A stretch of 64,000 nt of DNA from Kangiellaceae bacterium (GTDB taxonomy: Bacteria > Pseudomonadota > Gammaproteobacteria > Enterobacterales > Kangiellaceae), in the NCBI GenBank assembly GCA_013373015.1, contig JABXIQ010000023.1, positions 1-64,000 of the forward strand. Direction: 5' to 3'. The notes beneath the pieces are model-generated. The model saw only the letters and a list, made by a program, of their open reading frames with translations, made no database searches and was not told the DNA's origin. This document shows positions 1 to 9,918 of this stretch, in pieces. Each line of letters starts with the position of its first letter. The first letter of the stretch is position 1. The position numbers and the translations under genes are program-made.

Positions 1-748
1 CAAAACCAATAATGGTTTTACAACAAATCAATGTCGGGCGACTCTCATCTGCTCGTGCTTGCTCTATAGCCACTTTAATCGCTTCTGGATCATGTCCATC
101 GACTGCCGGAATCACTTGCCAACCATAAGCTTCAAAGCGCTTAGGTGTATCGTCTGAGAACCAGCCTTCAACTTCACCATCAATTGAAATGCCATTATCG
201 TCCCAAAATACGATCAGCTTTCCTAAACCCAAGGTTCCTGCGAGTGAACATACTTCATGCGAAATACCTTCCATCAAACAACCATCGCCCATAAAGACAT
301 AAGTATGATGATCAATAACCTCATGGCCAGGTTGATTGAACTGAGCAGCTAAAGTTTTTTCTGCTATAGCAAAACCCACAGCGTTAGCAATACCTTGACC
401 TAATGGGCCAGTAGTAGTTTCTACGCCTGGCGTATAACCATATTCAGGGTGGCCTGGGGTTTTAGAGTGGATTTGACGGAAATTTTTAATATCGTCAATC
501 GTCACATCATAGCCCGTCAAATGCTGGATCGAATAGACCAACATCGAACCATGACCATTCGACATCACGAAGCGGTCACGATTCACCCAGCTAGGGTTCG
601 CAGGATTGTGAGTAAAATAATCACTCCAAAGAACTTGAGCGATATCCGCCATGCCCATAGGGGCACCTGGATGACCAGATTTGGCTTTTTGTACTGCATC
701 CATACTCAAAGCACGGATGGCATTGGCTAGCTCGAAACGAGACGGCAT
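1..748 (-). CDS. tkt: Transketolase, 5' part (partial at window edge)
   Basis: This is the first 249 codons of a thiamine-diphosphate transketolase of about 660 residues; the rest lies beyond the window. It moves two-carbon ketol units between sugar phosphates in the non-oxidative pentose phosphate pathway. Visible landmarks are the start [18 protein letters not shown], the SGHPGAPMG loop, the GPLGQG segment and the ThDP-binding stretch GDGCLMEG. The ATG at 748 is preceded by AGGAGAT, a good ribosome binding site. Recognition is by family motifs and is secure. Confidence 0.95.
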   Translation of the reverse strand, partial: MPSRFELANAIRALSMDAVQKAKSGHPGAPMGMADIAQVLWSDYFTHNPANPSWVNRDRFVMSNGHGSMLVYSIQHLTGYDVTIDDIKNFRQIHSKTPGHPEYGYTPGVETTTGPLGQGIANAVGFAIAEKTLAAQFNQPGHEVIDHHTYVFMGDGCLMEGISHEVCSLAGTLGLGKLIVFWDDNGISIDGEVEGWFSDDTPKRFEAYGWQVIPAVDGHDPEAIKVAIEQARADESRPTLICCKTIIGF

Positions 749-905
749 CGGATCTCCTAAGTTAGCAATAGTTAGAAGGGAATTTTTAGGCCGCATATTG
801 TCTCAGACGCGACCTGTTCAATCAAATGATTTGGCTAAATTTTACCCATATTTAACCCTTTATTCATGCTTAGACCTGAGCCAAGACACTGCAAAAGATC
901 AAATA

Positions 906-3900
906 TCAGCTTTTCTCCAGCCCATCAAACTCCAGTAGCACATTATTCAGATTGATTTCTGGATCACTGAGCATCGCCTCCATTTCCCAAGGAGGCACAG
1001 GCTTACTAAATATAAACCCTTGAATTTCTTCACAATTCATAGATTTTAACGCTTCAACTTGGGATACGGTTTCCACCCCTTCGGCAACCACTTTAATGTC
1101 CAGATTATGAGCAAGAGTAACGATCGAAGCCACTAGGTTGCGATCCCGCTCTGAATCTTCAAGATCCCAAATGAAAGAACGATCAATTTTCAAGGTATTG
1201 ATAGGGAAGTCTTTAAGGTTACCCAATGAGGAATAGCCAACCCCAAAATCATCAAGAGCAAGACTAATCCCCATATCTTGCAAGGTTTTCATTTGACGGA
1301 TCGAGTGGCTCAAATCTTCCATTACCATCCCTTCGGTTATTTCAAATTCCAATGAATCAGCCTCAATCTTGGCTAAATGCAGAGCATTTTTAACCGTTTC
1401 CCATAAGTTTTCATGGTAAAACTGTATTGCCGACAAATTCACCGCGACCTTTCCATCAAACAATCCGCGATTTTGCCAGTCACGGATCTGCAAACAGGTT
1501 TTTTCAATTACTTTCTGGCTAATCGGAATAATAAACCCAACTTCTTCAGCCAAAGGAATAAACTCATTTGGCAACACCAAACCACGGTTAGGGTTACGCC
1601 AACGCACAAGCGCTTCCATACTGGTGATTTTTCCCGTCTGTAAACTCACCTTTGGTTGATAAAACACCACAAACTCATCTTTTTCAATGGCTTGGCGCAG
1701 TTCATTTTCTAGAGATAAGCGCATTTTCGCCTGTTCATTCATCTGACGAGTGTAGAATTGATAAGTATTTTTACCTTTCTTTTTAGCGTAATACATGGCG
1801 GTATCAGCATTTTTTAGTAACTCTTCGGCACTTTCACCGTTTTCTGGATACATCACAATGCCAATACTGGGCGACACCACAACCTCTGCACTGAGCAACA
1901 TCAACGGGCTAGTAAAACGGTCTAAAATTGCTTGCGCAATTTTCGCAGGCTGATTCCACGTTTCGACGTTTTCTAGCAAAATTGTAAACTCGTCACCACC
2001 CAATCGCGCTACGATTCCTTCACTGCCTTGTAGCAAATTTTCTAAAATTTGCGCTACGCTTGATAACAACTCATCACCTACTCCATGCCCAAGAGAATCG
2101 TTGATACGCTTGAAGTTATCTAAATCAATAAACAATAAGGCGTGTTGATGATTGTCATCAGAATTCTGTATCAATTCGGCAAAATATTGTCTAAAGCTAC
2201 TGCGGTTACGCAAACCTGTGAGCTGATCCACCGTCGCGAGACGACGCAACTCTTTCTCCGCTTTTTTGCGGAAAGTAATATCAGAAAAGACCCCCACATA
2301 ATTAAGAATGTTGCCGTCATTATCGCGTACTACATCAACATTCAATTCAATGGGATAGACCTGTCCATTCTTACGAATAGCATCCAACTCACCATGCCAA
2401 CTGTTTCGGTTGGCTAAACTTTCTCGCAACTCATCAAAATAAAAACCCGTTTCTTGCTGAACCGCATTAACCTTCATGGTCTTACCAATAACTTCTTCCT
2501 CTGTAAAACCTGTGATTCGAGTAAAGGCCTTATTAATCGCTATGTAGGTAAAATCATCATTTAAAATCCAAACCGCGTCCGAAATATTATCAAAGGACTT
2601 CACAATAACATTCAGCTGTTGCTCAGCACTCTTTAGTTCCGTAATATTTTTAATGGTGCCTGCCATACGCAAAGGTTTATCATTGGCGTCACGACTCACG
2701 ACCTTGCCACGATCCAGAACCCAAATCCAACCGCCTTGTTCATCGCTAATTCTATAAGTGCTTTCAAAATGGTGAGATTTACCGCTTAAATGCGCCGTTA
2801 AAGCTCGTTTGACATAAGGAAGATCATTACTATGTATATTGGAGTTGGATTCAGAATAACCGCTACGAATACCATCGCGTGGGAAATCATATTGCCATTC
2901 ATTGGAAAGGTGTAAAGCTCCTGAATGGATCTGCCAGTCCCACAGCTCATCACCACTGCCCCATAATGATAATTTTAATCGTTCTTCACTTTGCGCTAAT
3001 TGGGCAGCTGAAAAACGCTTCTCCCTCGCTCGCATCCAAGCCAAATAGGCAAAAGACAAGATAATTAAGCCAAGAATAAAACCGTATAAAGCAAATGCAC
3101 TCGGTGACAGCCAAGAAGCTGTTTGCACTTCAACTTCAACAGTTACGGGCAGTTCGCTCCAAATACCGTCTTTATTGGCTGCTAACAACTTAAACTGGTA
3201 AGTCGCTGGGGATAAATTAGAATAATTGGCTAAACGTAATTTAGAATCAGCCTCTATCCAATCTTTATCATGCCCTTCAAGCATATAGCGATAACGATTA
3301 TTTTTTGCATTAGCCAGATTTAATGCGGAAAACTCAAACGTAAAACTAGAGTCATCAGGCATCACTAATAATTTTTTAGCCAGATGAGGCGAGGCTTTTA
3401 GTCGAGAGTTCGATGTTTGTTCAACAACAATTGATTTATTGTTGATCAAAATATCCGTAATCACAGGTTGTGGGGCACTGCTATCAGCTTGATAGTCTTT
3501 AGGATCAAAAACAATGACTCCATTCACCCCCCCAAAGAGCAAGCGTCCATCAACACTTTTTTCCTGCACAGCACTATTGAATTCGTTGATCGGTTGACGC
3601 TCACTACTGGAAAAATGGCTAAGCGAAAAATCTTTTGGTTCAACACGATACAAACCTTTGCCAGTACCAATCCAAAGAGCACCCGCATCATCAGCTTGCA
3701 TTGAATAGACGGTGTTATTGAGGCCGCCCACCAAACTATTCAATTCTGTAACTTTTTGCTGGGTAAAATCAAAAATTATTGCCCCATTACCGTAAGTTCC
3801 TAACCATAACCGCCCCAAAGCATCAAAAACCACACTAACCACAGACTCTTCAGCTTTGCTAGGAACACCGTCAAATAGCTGCGACAGTTGGGTATATTTT

Positions 3901-5486
3901 TTATCGATTAGGTTAAAACGGAAAACTCCATGCTCAGTTCCTAACCACAGCTCATCTTTGTCTTGCTTCAGATATAAGGTATTAATGAAATTATCTTCGA
4001 TGGGCTTTATTCCCATCACCTTATATTCTTGTGCATTGCCTAGCTCATCAATAGCCAACAACCCTGTGCTGGTTGCAACCCACAGGCTCCCCTTGTGATA
4101 GATGCTCGATAAAAAGATTCTTGAAGATTTTTCAGGTTCGCTGTACCAAAGATCAAGCTGTTGCTTCAATTCATCATAGAGCCAAACCTTTTGCTCTGTC
4201 AGAATCATAATACGACCCGCACCAATATCTTTAATGCCATAGATAGCTGTACCATCAATTTCATTTGATGACATGTGGGCAATTTTCTGCGGTGAATTGT
4301 TTTTTATTAATTGATAAATACTAATGCTGCCATCTTCTGCGCCAACCCATAAATGATTTTTATTGGTTATTCCTAGGGCAAAAGTGCTCTCAAACCCTAA
4401 TGAGTATTCAGCGCTCTCATCACTCAGATCTTTATATAAATAATCAAACTTGAGTTGTTTAGGGTTGATTTTATTTAGGTACGAAGAAGTTCCAACCCAA
4501 ATTACTCCAGAATTATCCTGATAGATTGTGTTAATGGTATTACTAGCAATAGAGCCATAAGCCCCATACTGATAGTGGGTGGAGCTTTTTTTCTCTAAAT
4601 CTAAGTTATAAAGACCACCTTTTAAGGTTCCTAGCCACAAATGCCCCTGCTCATCAAACAAGATAGAGGAAGCCTTATAATACTCGTGGCGCATGGCAAA
4701 AGTTAAAGCTGCAATTTTTTCGAACCGTTGCTGTTCAGGATAATAAACAATAGCGCCCTGATCTGTTGAGGCCAACCAGATATTCCCGTCAGGCGCATCC
4801 TTAAGATCCCAGATATTACCAAACTTTTCTGAGCTGACGTTTTGTACTAACTCGAAACGGCCGCCTGCTTGATTAAACAGAGCCAGTTCTCCACGTGAAT
4901 TGGTTAACCAAACACGTTGTTGTTTATCTACCAAAATCTGGCTAACTTCGTTAACCGTCGCTGCCACCCTTCGATTAATCATGACTGGGTAAGTTTTGAA
5001 GCCCCCAATCGTTGGATCGTAATAGGATGGACCTGCGTAGGTAGCCACCCAAATACCGCCTTGATCGTCCTTGGCTAAACTCGGCACATAATCGTTAGCT
5101 AATGAAAAAGGCTCGTTCGGATTATGATGGAAAGTTTCAAACTGGCCTGTAGCTTGTCGAAACACGCTGAGGCCATCATAGGTTGCCACCCACACATCGC
5201 CTTGATCATCAGCCAACAAATCGTAGATCATATTATTTGATAAATGGCTATTTTGAGTATTGAAAATTTTTATTTGATAACCATCAAAACGATTAAGACC
5301 GTCTTCTGTACCGATCCATAAGAACCCGTATTTGTCTTGAGTGATTGCAGTCACAACGCTTTGAGACAGCTGATCTTCAATACCTAAAGAATTTAATGAT
5401 CGCTCATGAGCAATACTCGAGTTATTAACCAGAGCAGCAAAACAAACAACAGTAATAATGACCCAAATGAAACGACTCAGCATCAA
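906..5486 (-). CDS. Membrane-bound propeller sensor with PAS, GGDEF and EAL domains
   Basis: A 1526-residue predicted cyclic-di-GMP enzyme. In order: signal sequence (about 1-27); two-component-regulator propeller repeats (about 30-680; repeated WIGT/WVAT/WLGT strands); a Y_Y_Y domain (about 714-780); one membrane helix (about 794-815); two PAS domains (about 835-1085); GGDEF (motif near 1162); and EAL (motif near 1291). GGDEF is intact, and the EAL domain keeps NLSA, EITE, DDFG, KID, AEGVE and QGF residues, so both cyclase and phosphodiesterase activity are possible. No RxxD inhibitory site is seen just before GGDEF. The propeller and Y_Y_Y half would be periplasmic and sense an extracytoplasmic ligand, unknown here. 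Such propellers are best known from hybrid histidine kinases; here the output is c-di-GMP turnover. Confidence 0.93.
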   Translation of the reverse strand: MMLSRFIWVIITVVCFAALVNNSSIAHERSLNSLGIEDQLSQSVVTAITQDKYGFLWIGTEDGLNRFDGYQIKIFNTQNSHLSNNMIYDLLADDQGDVWVATYDGLSVFRQATGQFETFHHNPNEPFSLANDYVPSLAKDDQGGIWVATYAGPSYYDPTIGGFKTYPVMINRRVAATVNEVSQILVDKQQRVWLTNSRGELALFNQAGGRFELVQNVSSEKFGNIWDLKDAPDGNIWLASTDQGAIVYYPEQQRFEKIAALTFAMRHEYYKASSILFDEQGHLWLGTLKGGLYNLDLEKKSSTHYQYGAYGSIASNTINTIYQDNSGVIWVGTSSYLNKINPKQLKFDYLYKDLSDESAEYSLGFESTFALGITNKNHLWVGAEDGSISIYQLIKNNSPQKIAHMSSNEIDGTAIYGIKDIGAGRIMILTEQKVWLYDELKQQLDLWYSEPEKSSRIFLSSIYHKGSLWVATSTGLLAIDELGNAQEYKVMGIKPIEDNFINTLYLKQDKDELWLGTEHGVFRFNLIDKKYTQLSQLFDGVPSKAEESVVSVVFDALGRLWLGTYGNGAIIFDFTQQKVTELNSLVGGLNNTVYSMQADDAGALWIGTGKGLYRVEPKDFSLSHFSSSERQPINEFNSAVQEKSVDGRLLFGGVNGVIVFDPKDYQADSSAPQPVITDILINNKSIVVEQTSNSRLKASPHLAKKLLVMPDDSSFTFEFSALNLANAKNNRYRYMLEGHDKDWIEADSKLRLANYSNLSPATYQFKLLAANKDGIWSELPVTVEVEVQTASWLSPSAFALYGFILGLIILSFAYLAWMRAREKRFSAAQLAQSEERLKLSLWGSGDELWDWQIHSGALHLSNEWQYDFPRDGIRSGYSESNSNIHSNDLPYVKRALTAHLSGKSHHFESTYRISDEQGGWIWVLDRGKVVSRDANDKPLRMAGTIKNITELKSAEQQLNVIVKSFDNISDAVWILNDDFTYIAINKAFTRITGFTEEEVIGKTMKVNAVQQETGFYFDELRESLANRNSWHGELDAIRKNGQVYPIELNVDVVRDNDGNILNYVGVFSDITFRKKAEKELRRLATVDQLTGLRNRSSFRQYFAELIQNSDDNHQHALLFIDLDNFKRINDSLGHGVGDELLSSVAQILENLLQGSEGIVARLGGDEFTILLENVETWNQPAKIAQAILDRFTSPLMLLSAEVVVSPSIGIVMYPENGESAEELLKNADTAMYYAKKKGKNTYQFYTRQMNEQAKMRLSLENELRQAIEKDEFVVFYQPKVSLQTGKITSMEALVRWRNPNRGLVLPNEFIPLAEEVGFIIPISQKVIEKTCLQIRDWQNRGLFDGKVAVNLSAIQFYHENLWETVKNALHLAKIEADSLEFEITEGMVMEDLSHSIRQMKTLQDMGISLALDDFGVGYSSLGNLKDFPINTLKIDRSFIWDLEDSERDRNLVASIVTLAHNLDIKVVAEGVETVSQVEALKSMNCEEIQGFIFSKPVPPWEMEAMLSDPEINLNNVLLEFDGLEKS

Positions 5487-5657
5487 GTATCCTATGAGTG
5501 CTTTATTATAATAACGCGCTAAATCGAGCGACGACTTTAATAAGGTTAAGTTTCGGTTAAATCCAACAAAAAATCAAAAAAACTTCCACTTTGTTTCATC
5601 AATCGGAGTATATTATGATCAGTTATTGGCTAACCAAATGCTTTTGTAGGATGATAT

Positions 5658-6314
5658 ATGAAAAAAGTTGCCGTTATTCTTTCTGGCTGTGGTGTATTTG
5701 ATGGTGCTGAGATCCATGAAAGTGTTCTCACCTTATTAGCCTTGGAACAACACGCGATAGAATATCAATGCTTCGCTCCCAACATTGAACAACTTCATGT
5801 TATTAATCATTTGACGGGCGAAGTCAGTGCTCAAGAAAGACGAAACGTGCTGGTTGAAGCGGCGCGCATTGCACGCGGTAACATTGCCGATTTAGCACAG
5901 GCACGAGCCGATGACTTTGATGCTGCTTTCCTACCAGGTGGATTTGGTGCGGCAAAAAATTTATCCAACTTCGCTATTAAAGGAGCTGATTGTAGTGTTA
6001 ACTCTGAGCTTAAACAGTTTCTCTCAGCGATGGCAAAAGCACAAAAACCTGTCGGTTTTATCTGTATCGCACCTGCTATAATCCCACTGATTTATGGCAA
6101 AGGAAGCATTGCAACTATTGGTAATGATGCTGATACCGCTTCAGCTATTCAAGCCATGGGCGCTGTGCATAGCAATTGCCCTGTGGATGATATTGTGATC
6201 GACAGTCAAAATCAGGTCGTAAGCACTCCTGCTTACATGTTAGCAGGTAATATCAGCGAAGCCGCCAGCGGTATCAATAAACTGGTTGCTCAAGTTATAT
6301 CAATGATCAAATAG
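5658..6314 (+). CDS. elbB: ElbB, DJ-1/PfpI-family glyoxalase-like protein
   Basis: A 218-residue protein of the DJ-1/PfpI superfamily, recognised from its N-terminus (MKKVAVILSGCGVFDGAEIH) and length. The family's nucleophile-elbow cysteine appears near residue 136 in GFICIAPA. ElbB was named for enhancing lycopene synthesis in E. coli, and weak glyoxalase activity has been reported for it; the physiological role is unsettled. It is a cytosolic protein. It is followed after 23 nt by the DUF599 gene on the same strand, so they may be co-transcribed. The start at 5658 follows an AGGATGATAT leader. Confidence 0.9.
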   Translation: MKKVAVILSGCGVFDGAEIHESVLTLLALEQHAIEYQCFAPNIEQLHVINHLTGEVSAQERRNVLVEAARIARGNIADLAQARADDFDAAFLPGGFGAAKNLSNFAIKGADCSVNSELKQFLSAMAKAQKPVGFICIAPAIIPLIYGKGSIATIGNDADTASAIQAMGAVHSNCPVDDIVIDSQNQVVSTPAYMLAGNISEAASGINKLVAQVISMIK

Positions 6315-6337
6315 CTCAAATTATTTTTGGTGACTAC

Positions 6338-7066
6338 GTGGACTTATCTTTTTTACCTTTAATCGACTGGTTAGCATTATTCTGGTTTCTCAGCTGCTGG
6401 ATTGGATATACCTTTTTTGCCAAGTCCCAACAAAGCAAAAGGCCTAGTATCGCCAACCAACTGGCAGCTAACCGTAGCGAATGGATTGAAAACATGATCC
6501 ATCGCGACGTACGCATTTCAGATGTCACCAGTTTAGGTATCTTGCAGCGCAACGTAACTTTTTTTGCTTCAACCTCTATTTTCATCATTGCAGGTTTATT
6601 AACAGTACTTGGCTCAACCGATAAAGCCGTGCGCTTATTATCCGACCTACCTTGGATCGAAGTAGATTCGCGCGCTGCTTGGGAAGTTAAAATTATTGTT
6701 CTGGTGGTCACCTTTGCTTATGCTTTTTTCAAATTCACCTGGTCTATGCGACAATACAATTTTGCGGTGGTGTTATTTGGTGCTGCTCCGACAAAGGATG
6801 CTGAAGCCGTTGAAAAAAGATTGTTCATCAAACACTCTAACTGGCTATTAACTCGCGCTACCAACTCTTTCAATTACGGTTTGCGTAGTTATACCTTTGC
6901 TATAGCTGCCTTGGCGTGGTTCGTTAATCCATGGGTTTTTATTGGCTGCACTAGCGTGGTAGTAGCGGTGTTATATCGCCGTGAATTTCGCTCTTCTACC
7001 CTAGCGGCATTGTATAATGCTAGCCACCATAATAGTGAAAAGCCTTTGTCCGATTATTCTGATTAA
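6338..7066 (+). CDS. DUF599 family inner-membrane protein
   Basis: A 242-residue integral membrane protein of the DUF599 family, function unknown. Hydrophobic segments lie near residues 7-27, 75-95, 115-135 and 185-220. The family signature can be seen in NRSEWIENMIHRDVRISDV followed by NVTFFASTSIFI. The chosen start is GTG at 6338, 23 nt after the elbB stop; this start matches the family N-terminus, which begins directly with the first helix. No enzyme motif is visible. Confidence 0.85.
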   Translation: MDLSFLPLIDWLALFWFLSCWIGYTFFAKSQQSKRPSIANQLAANRSEWIENMIHRDVRISDVTSLGILQRNVTFFASTSIFIIAGLLTVLGSTDKAVRLLSDLPWIEVDSRAAWEVKIIVLVVTFAYAFFKFTWSMRQYNFAVVLFGAAPTKDAEAVEKRLFIKHSNWLLTRATNSFNYGLRSYTFAIAALAWFVNPWVFIGCTSVVVAVLYRREFRSSTLAALYNASHHNSEKPLSDYSD

Positions 7067-7159
7067 ATGGCAGTATTGGTTTTATTAACCCAAACTCCAC
7101 TAATCTAAGCAAAAAAAGCACTCGTAATGCAAGGTCGAACCCTTTCTGGACTTTTCTGT

Positions 7160-7181
7160 CATTCCCGCTTTCGCGGGAATG
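7160..7181. repeat. Dispersed palindrome CATTCCCGC/GCGGGAATG
   Basis: A perfect 9-bp inverted repeat with a 4-nt loop lies between the DUF599 gene and the DsbA-like gene. A near copy (CATTCCCG/CGGGAAT) is present at 54231-54251 after crp. Its GC-rich palindrome and intergenic location fit a small dispersed repeat; it is not followed by a clear T-tract. Confidence 0.6.
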
Positions 7182-7220
7182 AGCAAATATCTTTTTGAAG
7201 AAATCGAAAAACAAAAATTA

Positions 7221-7246
7221 AAAAACTCTTTAAATAAAGAGCTTTT
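7221..7246. terminator. Possible bidirectional terminator
   Basis: CTCTTT/AAAGAG stem with AAAT loop, flanked by A4 on the left and T4 on the right. It lies between two convergent genes (DUF599, + strand, and the DsbA-like gene, - strand), so it could serve both. The stem is weak (AT-rich) and one flanking pair is mismatched. Confidence 0.4.
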
Positions 7247-7336
7247 CATTAGTTACTAAAGCCTAGAAGTCCAAATTTGGTGAACTCCTTGCTCATAATG
7301 AGTGCTTCTTTAGTGAGTGCTTTTAGTAAGAGCCCA

Positions 7337-7939
7337 CTACAGTTGTTTCAAATATGCCAACACATCCTTAAACTTCTTAATCGTCATGGTATGTCGCGCA
7401 TCCGTTGCATACTGCCCTTTAACAACGACTGTCGGAGCATATTGAATATTATAATTTTTCGCCAACGCTACCGCTTCTGCAACTCGCTTAAACAATTGCC
7501 TATCTTCTAGTGTTTTATTCAATAACTCTTCATCAACCTTTTCTTGAACAGTGGGTTGCTCTAACAACCATAAGCGCATTGCTTCTAAATTGGTTGGATC
7601 CAACTTAGCCTGCTCAATATCAATTAACAACTGTTGACGCACTTGCGGATCAATTTCTAACATTTGTAGAACATAGAATATCTTGGCCGCAGGTCGCCAT
7701 TCAGGTCTTGCAATGAGCGGCACAATTTCAAAACCCTCTAATTCTGCGGCAAGTTGCTGCTCTATCGTTGAACACGATGAACACCCAAACCATGTAAAAT
7801 ATAAATTATCACTCGTTGCAGGCTCAATACCTTGCACAGTTGGGATCGCCCAATAATCCTTATCTTTTACAGGTTCCGCCGCCGCCAGCCAGCTCAAAAA
7901 CAGTAGCACACCAGATGCAAGAATTCGTTTAGTATCCAT
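7337..7939 (-). CDS. Periplasmic DsbA-like thioredoxin-fold protein with CSSC motif
   Basis: A 200-residue exported protein: signal peptide (about 1-20), redox motif CSSC near residue 53 (FGCSSC), a helical insertion, and a cis-proline segment YAPTVVV near residue 169. This is the DsbA architecture; a disulfide oxidoreductase acting in the periplasm is the natural call. The dipeptide SS replaces the PH of classical DsbA, so redox properties may differ. It lies downstream of cytochrome c4 on the same strand, as dsbA and cc4 do in Pseudomonas, but a terminator-like hairpin separates them. Confidence 0.82.
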   Translation of the reverse strand: MDTKRILASGVLLFLSWLAAAEPVKDKDYWAIPTVQGIEPATSDNLYFTWFGCSSCSTIEQQLAAELEGFEIVPLIARPEWRPAAKIFYVLQMLEIDPQVRQQLLIDIEQAKLDPTNLEAMRLWLLEQPTVQEKVDEELLNKTLEDRQLFKRVAEAVALAKNYNIQYAPTVVVKGQYATDARHTMTIKKFKDVLAYLKQL

Positions 7940-7996
7940 ATTCGCTAAATCTCTTAGAGTTTATATCACTTAACTATTGCTTTTATTGTAGCAATA

Positions 7997-8022
7997 AAAA
8001 AGGCGACTGATGCCGCCTTTTT
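7997..8022. terminator. Rho-independent terminator after cytochrome c4
   Basis: Perfect 9-bp stem AAAAAGGCG/CGCCTTTTT with an 8-nt loop, 28 nt beyond the cytochrome c4 stop codon. On the minus strand it ends in a T-run continuing into TTATT. It probably ends the c4 message before the DsbA-like gene. Confidence 0.8.
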
Positions 8023-8049
8023 ACCTTGATTTACAATCAAAAGCTAATC

Positions 8050-8667
8050 TTAGTGTAAACCTAACATGAAGTTGGCCACAGCTTCGATTTGTTGCTCAGA
8101 CATACGAATTGCTATGTCACGCATTACCGCTGCTTCGTCGTTATTGCGCTCGCCCGCAGCAAACATTTTCAATTGCTTGATCGCATATTGCGGATGCTGT
8201 CCTGACACTGATGGATATTTTGCTAAATTCAAGCCTTGGCCAGTTGCTCCATGACAAGCTGCGCACGCTGGAACGCCACGCTCAGCATCACCTTGGAAAT
8301 AGATTTTTTTGCCTAATTCCAAAAACTCGGCTTTTACTGCGCCCATTTGTGTTTCCTGAGCCATATAATACGCCGCTAAATCCTGCATATCTTGTTCACT
8401 TAAGTTTGCAGCCATAGGAGCCATCGAAGCTTCGTAGCGACCTTTAGTCTTATCTGCCGCGCCAACTTTGAAATCCATCAATTGCTTAACGATGTATTCT
8501 GCGTTTTGGCCTGCTAATTTTGGCCACATTGGCGTCGTGCTATTACCATCTTTACCATGACAGGCTGCACATTGAGCTGCCAATTGAGCGCCTTTGGCTT
8601 CATCGCCAGCTTGCGCAGATACGCTTGCGCCTAATAAAATCAATGCAAAAATAGCTAACTTTTTCAT
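8050..8667 (-). CDS. Diheme cytochrome c4
   Basis: A 205-residue periplasmic electron carrier. A 20-residue signal peptide (ending near SVSAQA) is followed by two homologous cytochrome c domains, each with a CAACH heme c site (near residues 34-38 and 135-139). Methionines suitable as sixth ligands are visible downstream of each site. Cytochrome c4 passes electrons to terminal oxidases. Neighbouring engB, divergent, and the DsbA-like gene reproduce the arrangement seen in Pseudomonas near polA. Confidence 0.93.
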   Translation of the reverse strand: MKKLAIFALILLGASVSAQAGDEAKGAQLAAQCAACHGKDGNSTTPMWPKLAGQNAEYIVKQLMDFKVGAADKTKGRYEASMAPMAANLSEQDMQDLAAYYMAQETQMGAVKAEFLELGKKIYFQGDAERGVPACAACHGATGQGLNLAKYPSVSGQHPQYAIKQLKMFAAGERNNDEAAVMRDIAIRMSEQQIEAVANFMLGLH

Positions 8668-8862
8668 TCAAAAACCTATATTTAGTGCTAAATAGTCAAT
8701 TTCGGTCAATATTTATACCCAAACTGACGGATAAATCGGATTAAACCCAAAAAGTACGGTGAATTATAGGGAACTAACCAGTAAAATGCCATCATCTGAT
8801 TGAAAAATCTATTGATTATTAACAAACCAACTCGGCTCAATAAGCACAATATAAGAAACCTT

Positions 8863-9465
8863 ATGAATTATAGACAAGCACAATATTTACTCGGCGCCGC
8901 AAAACTTGACCAACTACCGCCTGATCAAGGTATCGAAGTTGCTTTTGCTGGCCGTTCAAACGCAGGTAAATCCAGTGCTTTGAATACCCTCACGCAACAA
9001 AAATCGCTGGCACGTACCAGTAAAACCCCTGGCCGCACTCAATTGATCAATGTATTTACTCTCGATGAACATCGTCGCCTAATTGACTTACCTGGCTATG
9101 GTTATGCCAAGGTTCCTGAGGCTATGAAACGCCAATGGCAAGCTGAGTTATCGCGTTACCTGCAACAACGCCGCTGCTTGCATGGCATGGTGTTATTAAT
9201 GGATATCCGTCACTTCCTTAAAGATGCGGACGTGCAGATACTAACATGGGCAGCCGAAGTTGAATTACCCGTGCATTGCTTATTGAGCAAGTCCGACAAA
9301 TTAAAATCAGGCGCCAAGTCCAAAGCGGTAATGCAATGTAAAAAGCAGCTCAAAGAATTGCACCCTAAAGCGACAGTGCAGGCTTTCTCTTCACTTAAAC
9401 GTGAAGGGCTTGATCAGCTTTATTCTCGACTCGATAATTGGTACGAACCGCCAATGCTCGATTAA
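8863..9465 (+). CDS. engB: Ribosome biogenesis GTPase EngB (YihA/YsxC)
   Basis: A 200-residue GTPase needed for assembly of the large ribosomal subunit. G-motifs: G1 GRSNAGKSS, G2 region TPGRTQ, G3 DLPGYGYAK, G4 SKSDK. I chose ATG 8863 (MNYRQAQYLLGAAKL) over the upstream in-frame TTG at 8800, because it matches the short N-terminus of E. coli YihA before the IEVAFAGRSN segment. Proximity to polA is conserved in many gammaproteobacteria. Confidence 0.95.
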   Translation: MNYRQAQYLLGAAKLDQLPPDQGIEVAFAGRSNAGKSSALNTLTQQKSLARTSKTPGRTQLINVFTLDEHRRLIDLPGYGYAKVPEAMKRQWQAELSRYLQQRRCLHGMVLLMDIRHFLKDADVQILTWAAEVELPVHCLLSKSDKLKSGAKSKAVMQCKKQLKELHPKATVQAFSSLKREGLDQLYSRLDNWYEPPMLD

Positions 9466-9504
9466 GAGCAGCAATTAGTAACTAGCAGAATTCAAGAACT
9501 GAAC

Positions 9505-9918
9505 ATGAACCAAAACCAAGCCAAAGAGTACCTACTGAGCAAACCAGAAGCTATCGAAGATTTCCCTTTTGGCCCAGAAGTCTCTGTCTTCAAAGTCAAA
9601 AATAAAATGTTTGCCACATTGGCGCTCGGCACAGGCAACGAAAAAGACACTGCAGGCAAAATGGCGGGGCATTGGTGCATGAACTTAAAATGCGCTCCTG
9701 AGCAAGCCGATGCCTTGCGCAGTATTTTTCCCAGCATCATTCCTGGCTATCACATGAACAAAACCCACTGGAATACCCTTATTCTGGATAACTCCATTCC
9801 AAAAGGTGAAATTGAACGCTTGATCGACCATTCCTACACCCTAATCGTCAAAAGCCTAAAAAAATCTGAACGCGACCATCTTGAACTGCATTATTCAAAA
9901 GAAGAGTTATATCAATAG
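9505..9918 (+). CDS. MmcQ/YjbR family protein
   Basis: A 137-residue protein of the MmcQ/YjbR family (CyaY-like fold). The family start pattern is visible: short helix, then a PEAIEDFPFGPE-like segment, F-KV-NKMFATL, and late NK-HWNT. The fold has been suggested to bind DNA, but no function is established. It follows engB by 39 nt on the same strand. Confidence 0.85.
   Translation: MNQNQAKEYLLSKPEAIEDFPFGPEVSVFKVKNKMFATLALGTGNEKDTAGKMAGHWCMNLKCAPEQADALRSIFPSIIPGYHMNKTHWNTLILDNSIPKGEIERLIDHSYTLIVKSLKKSERDHLELHYSKEELYQ

Noticed and set aside
6334-6711. 125-codon minus-strand frame antisense to the DUF599 gene
   Set aside because: The plus-strand gene has family motifs and membrane helices; the antisense frame is a shadow.
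7160-7181. CATTCCCG palindromes as a CRISPR or attC element
   Set aside because: Only two copies 47 kb apart, no spacers, and no attC core.
8800-8862. N-terminal extension of EngB from TTG 8800
   Set aside because: The 21 extra residues do not resemble family members, and ATG 8863 matches the normal start.
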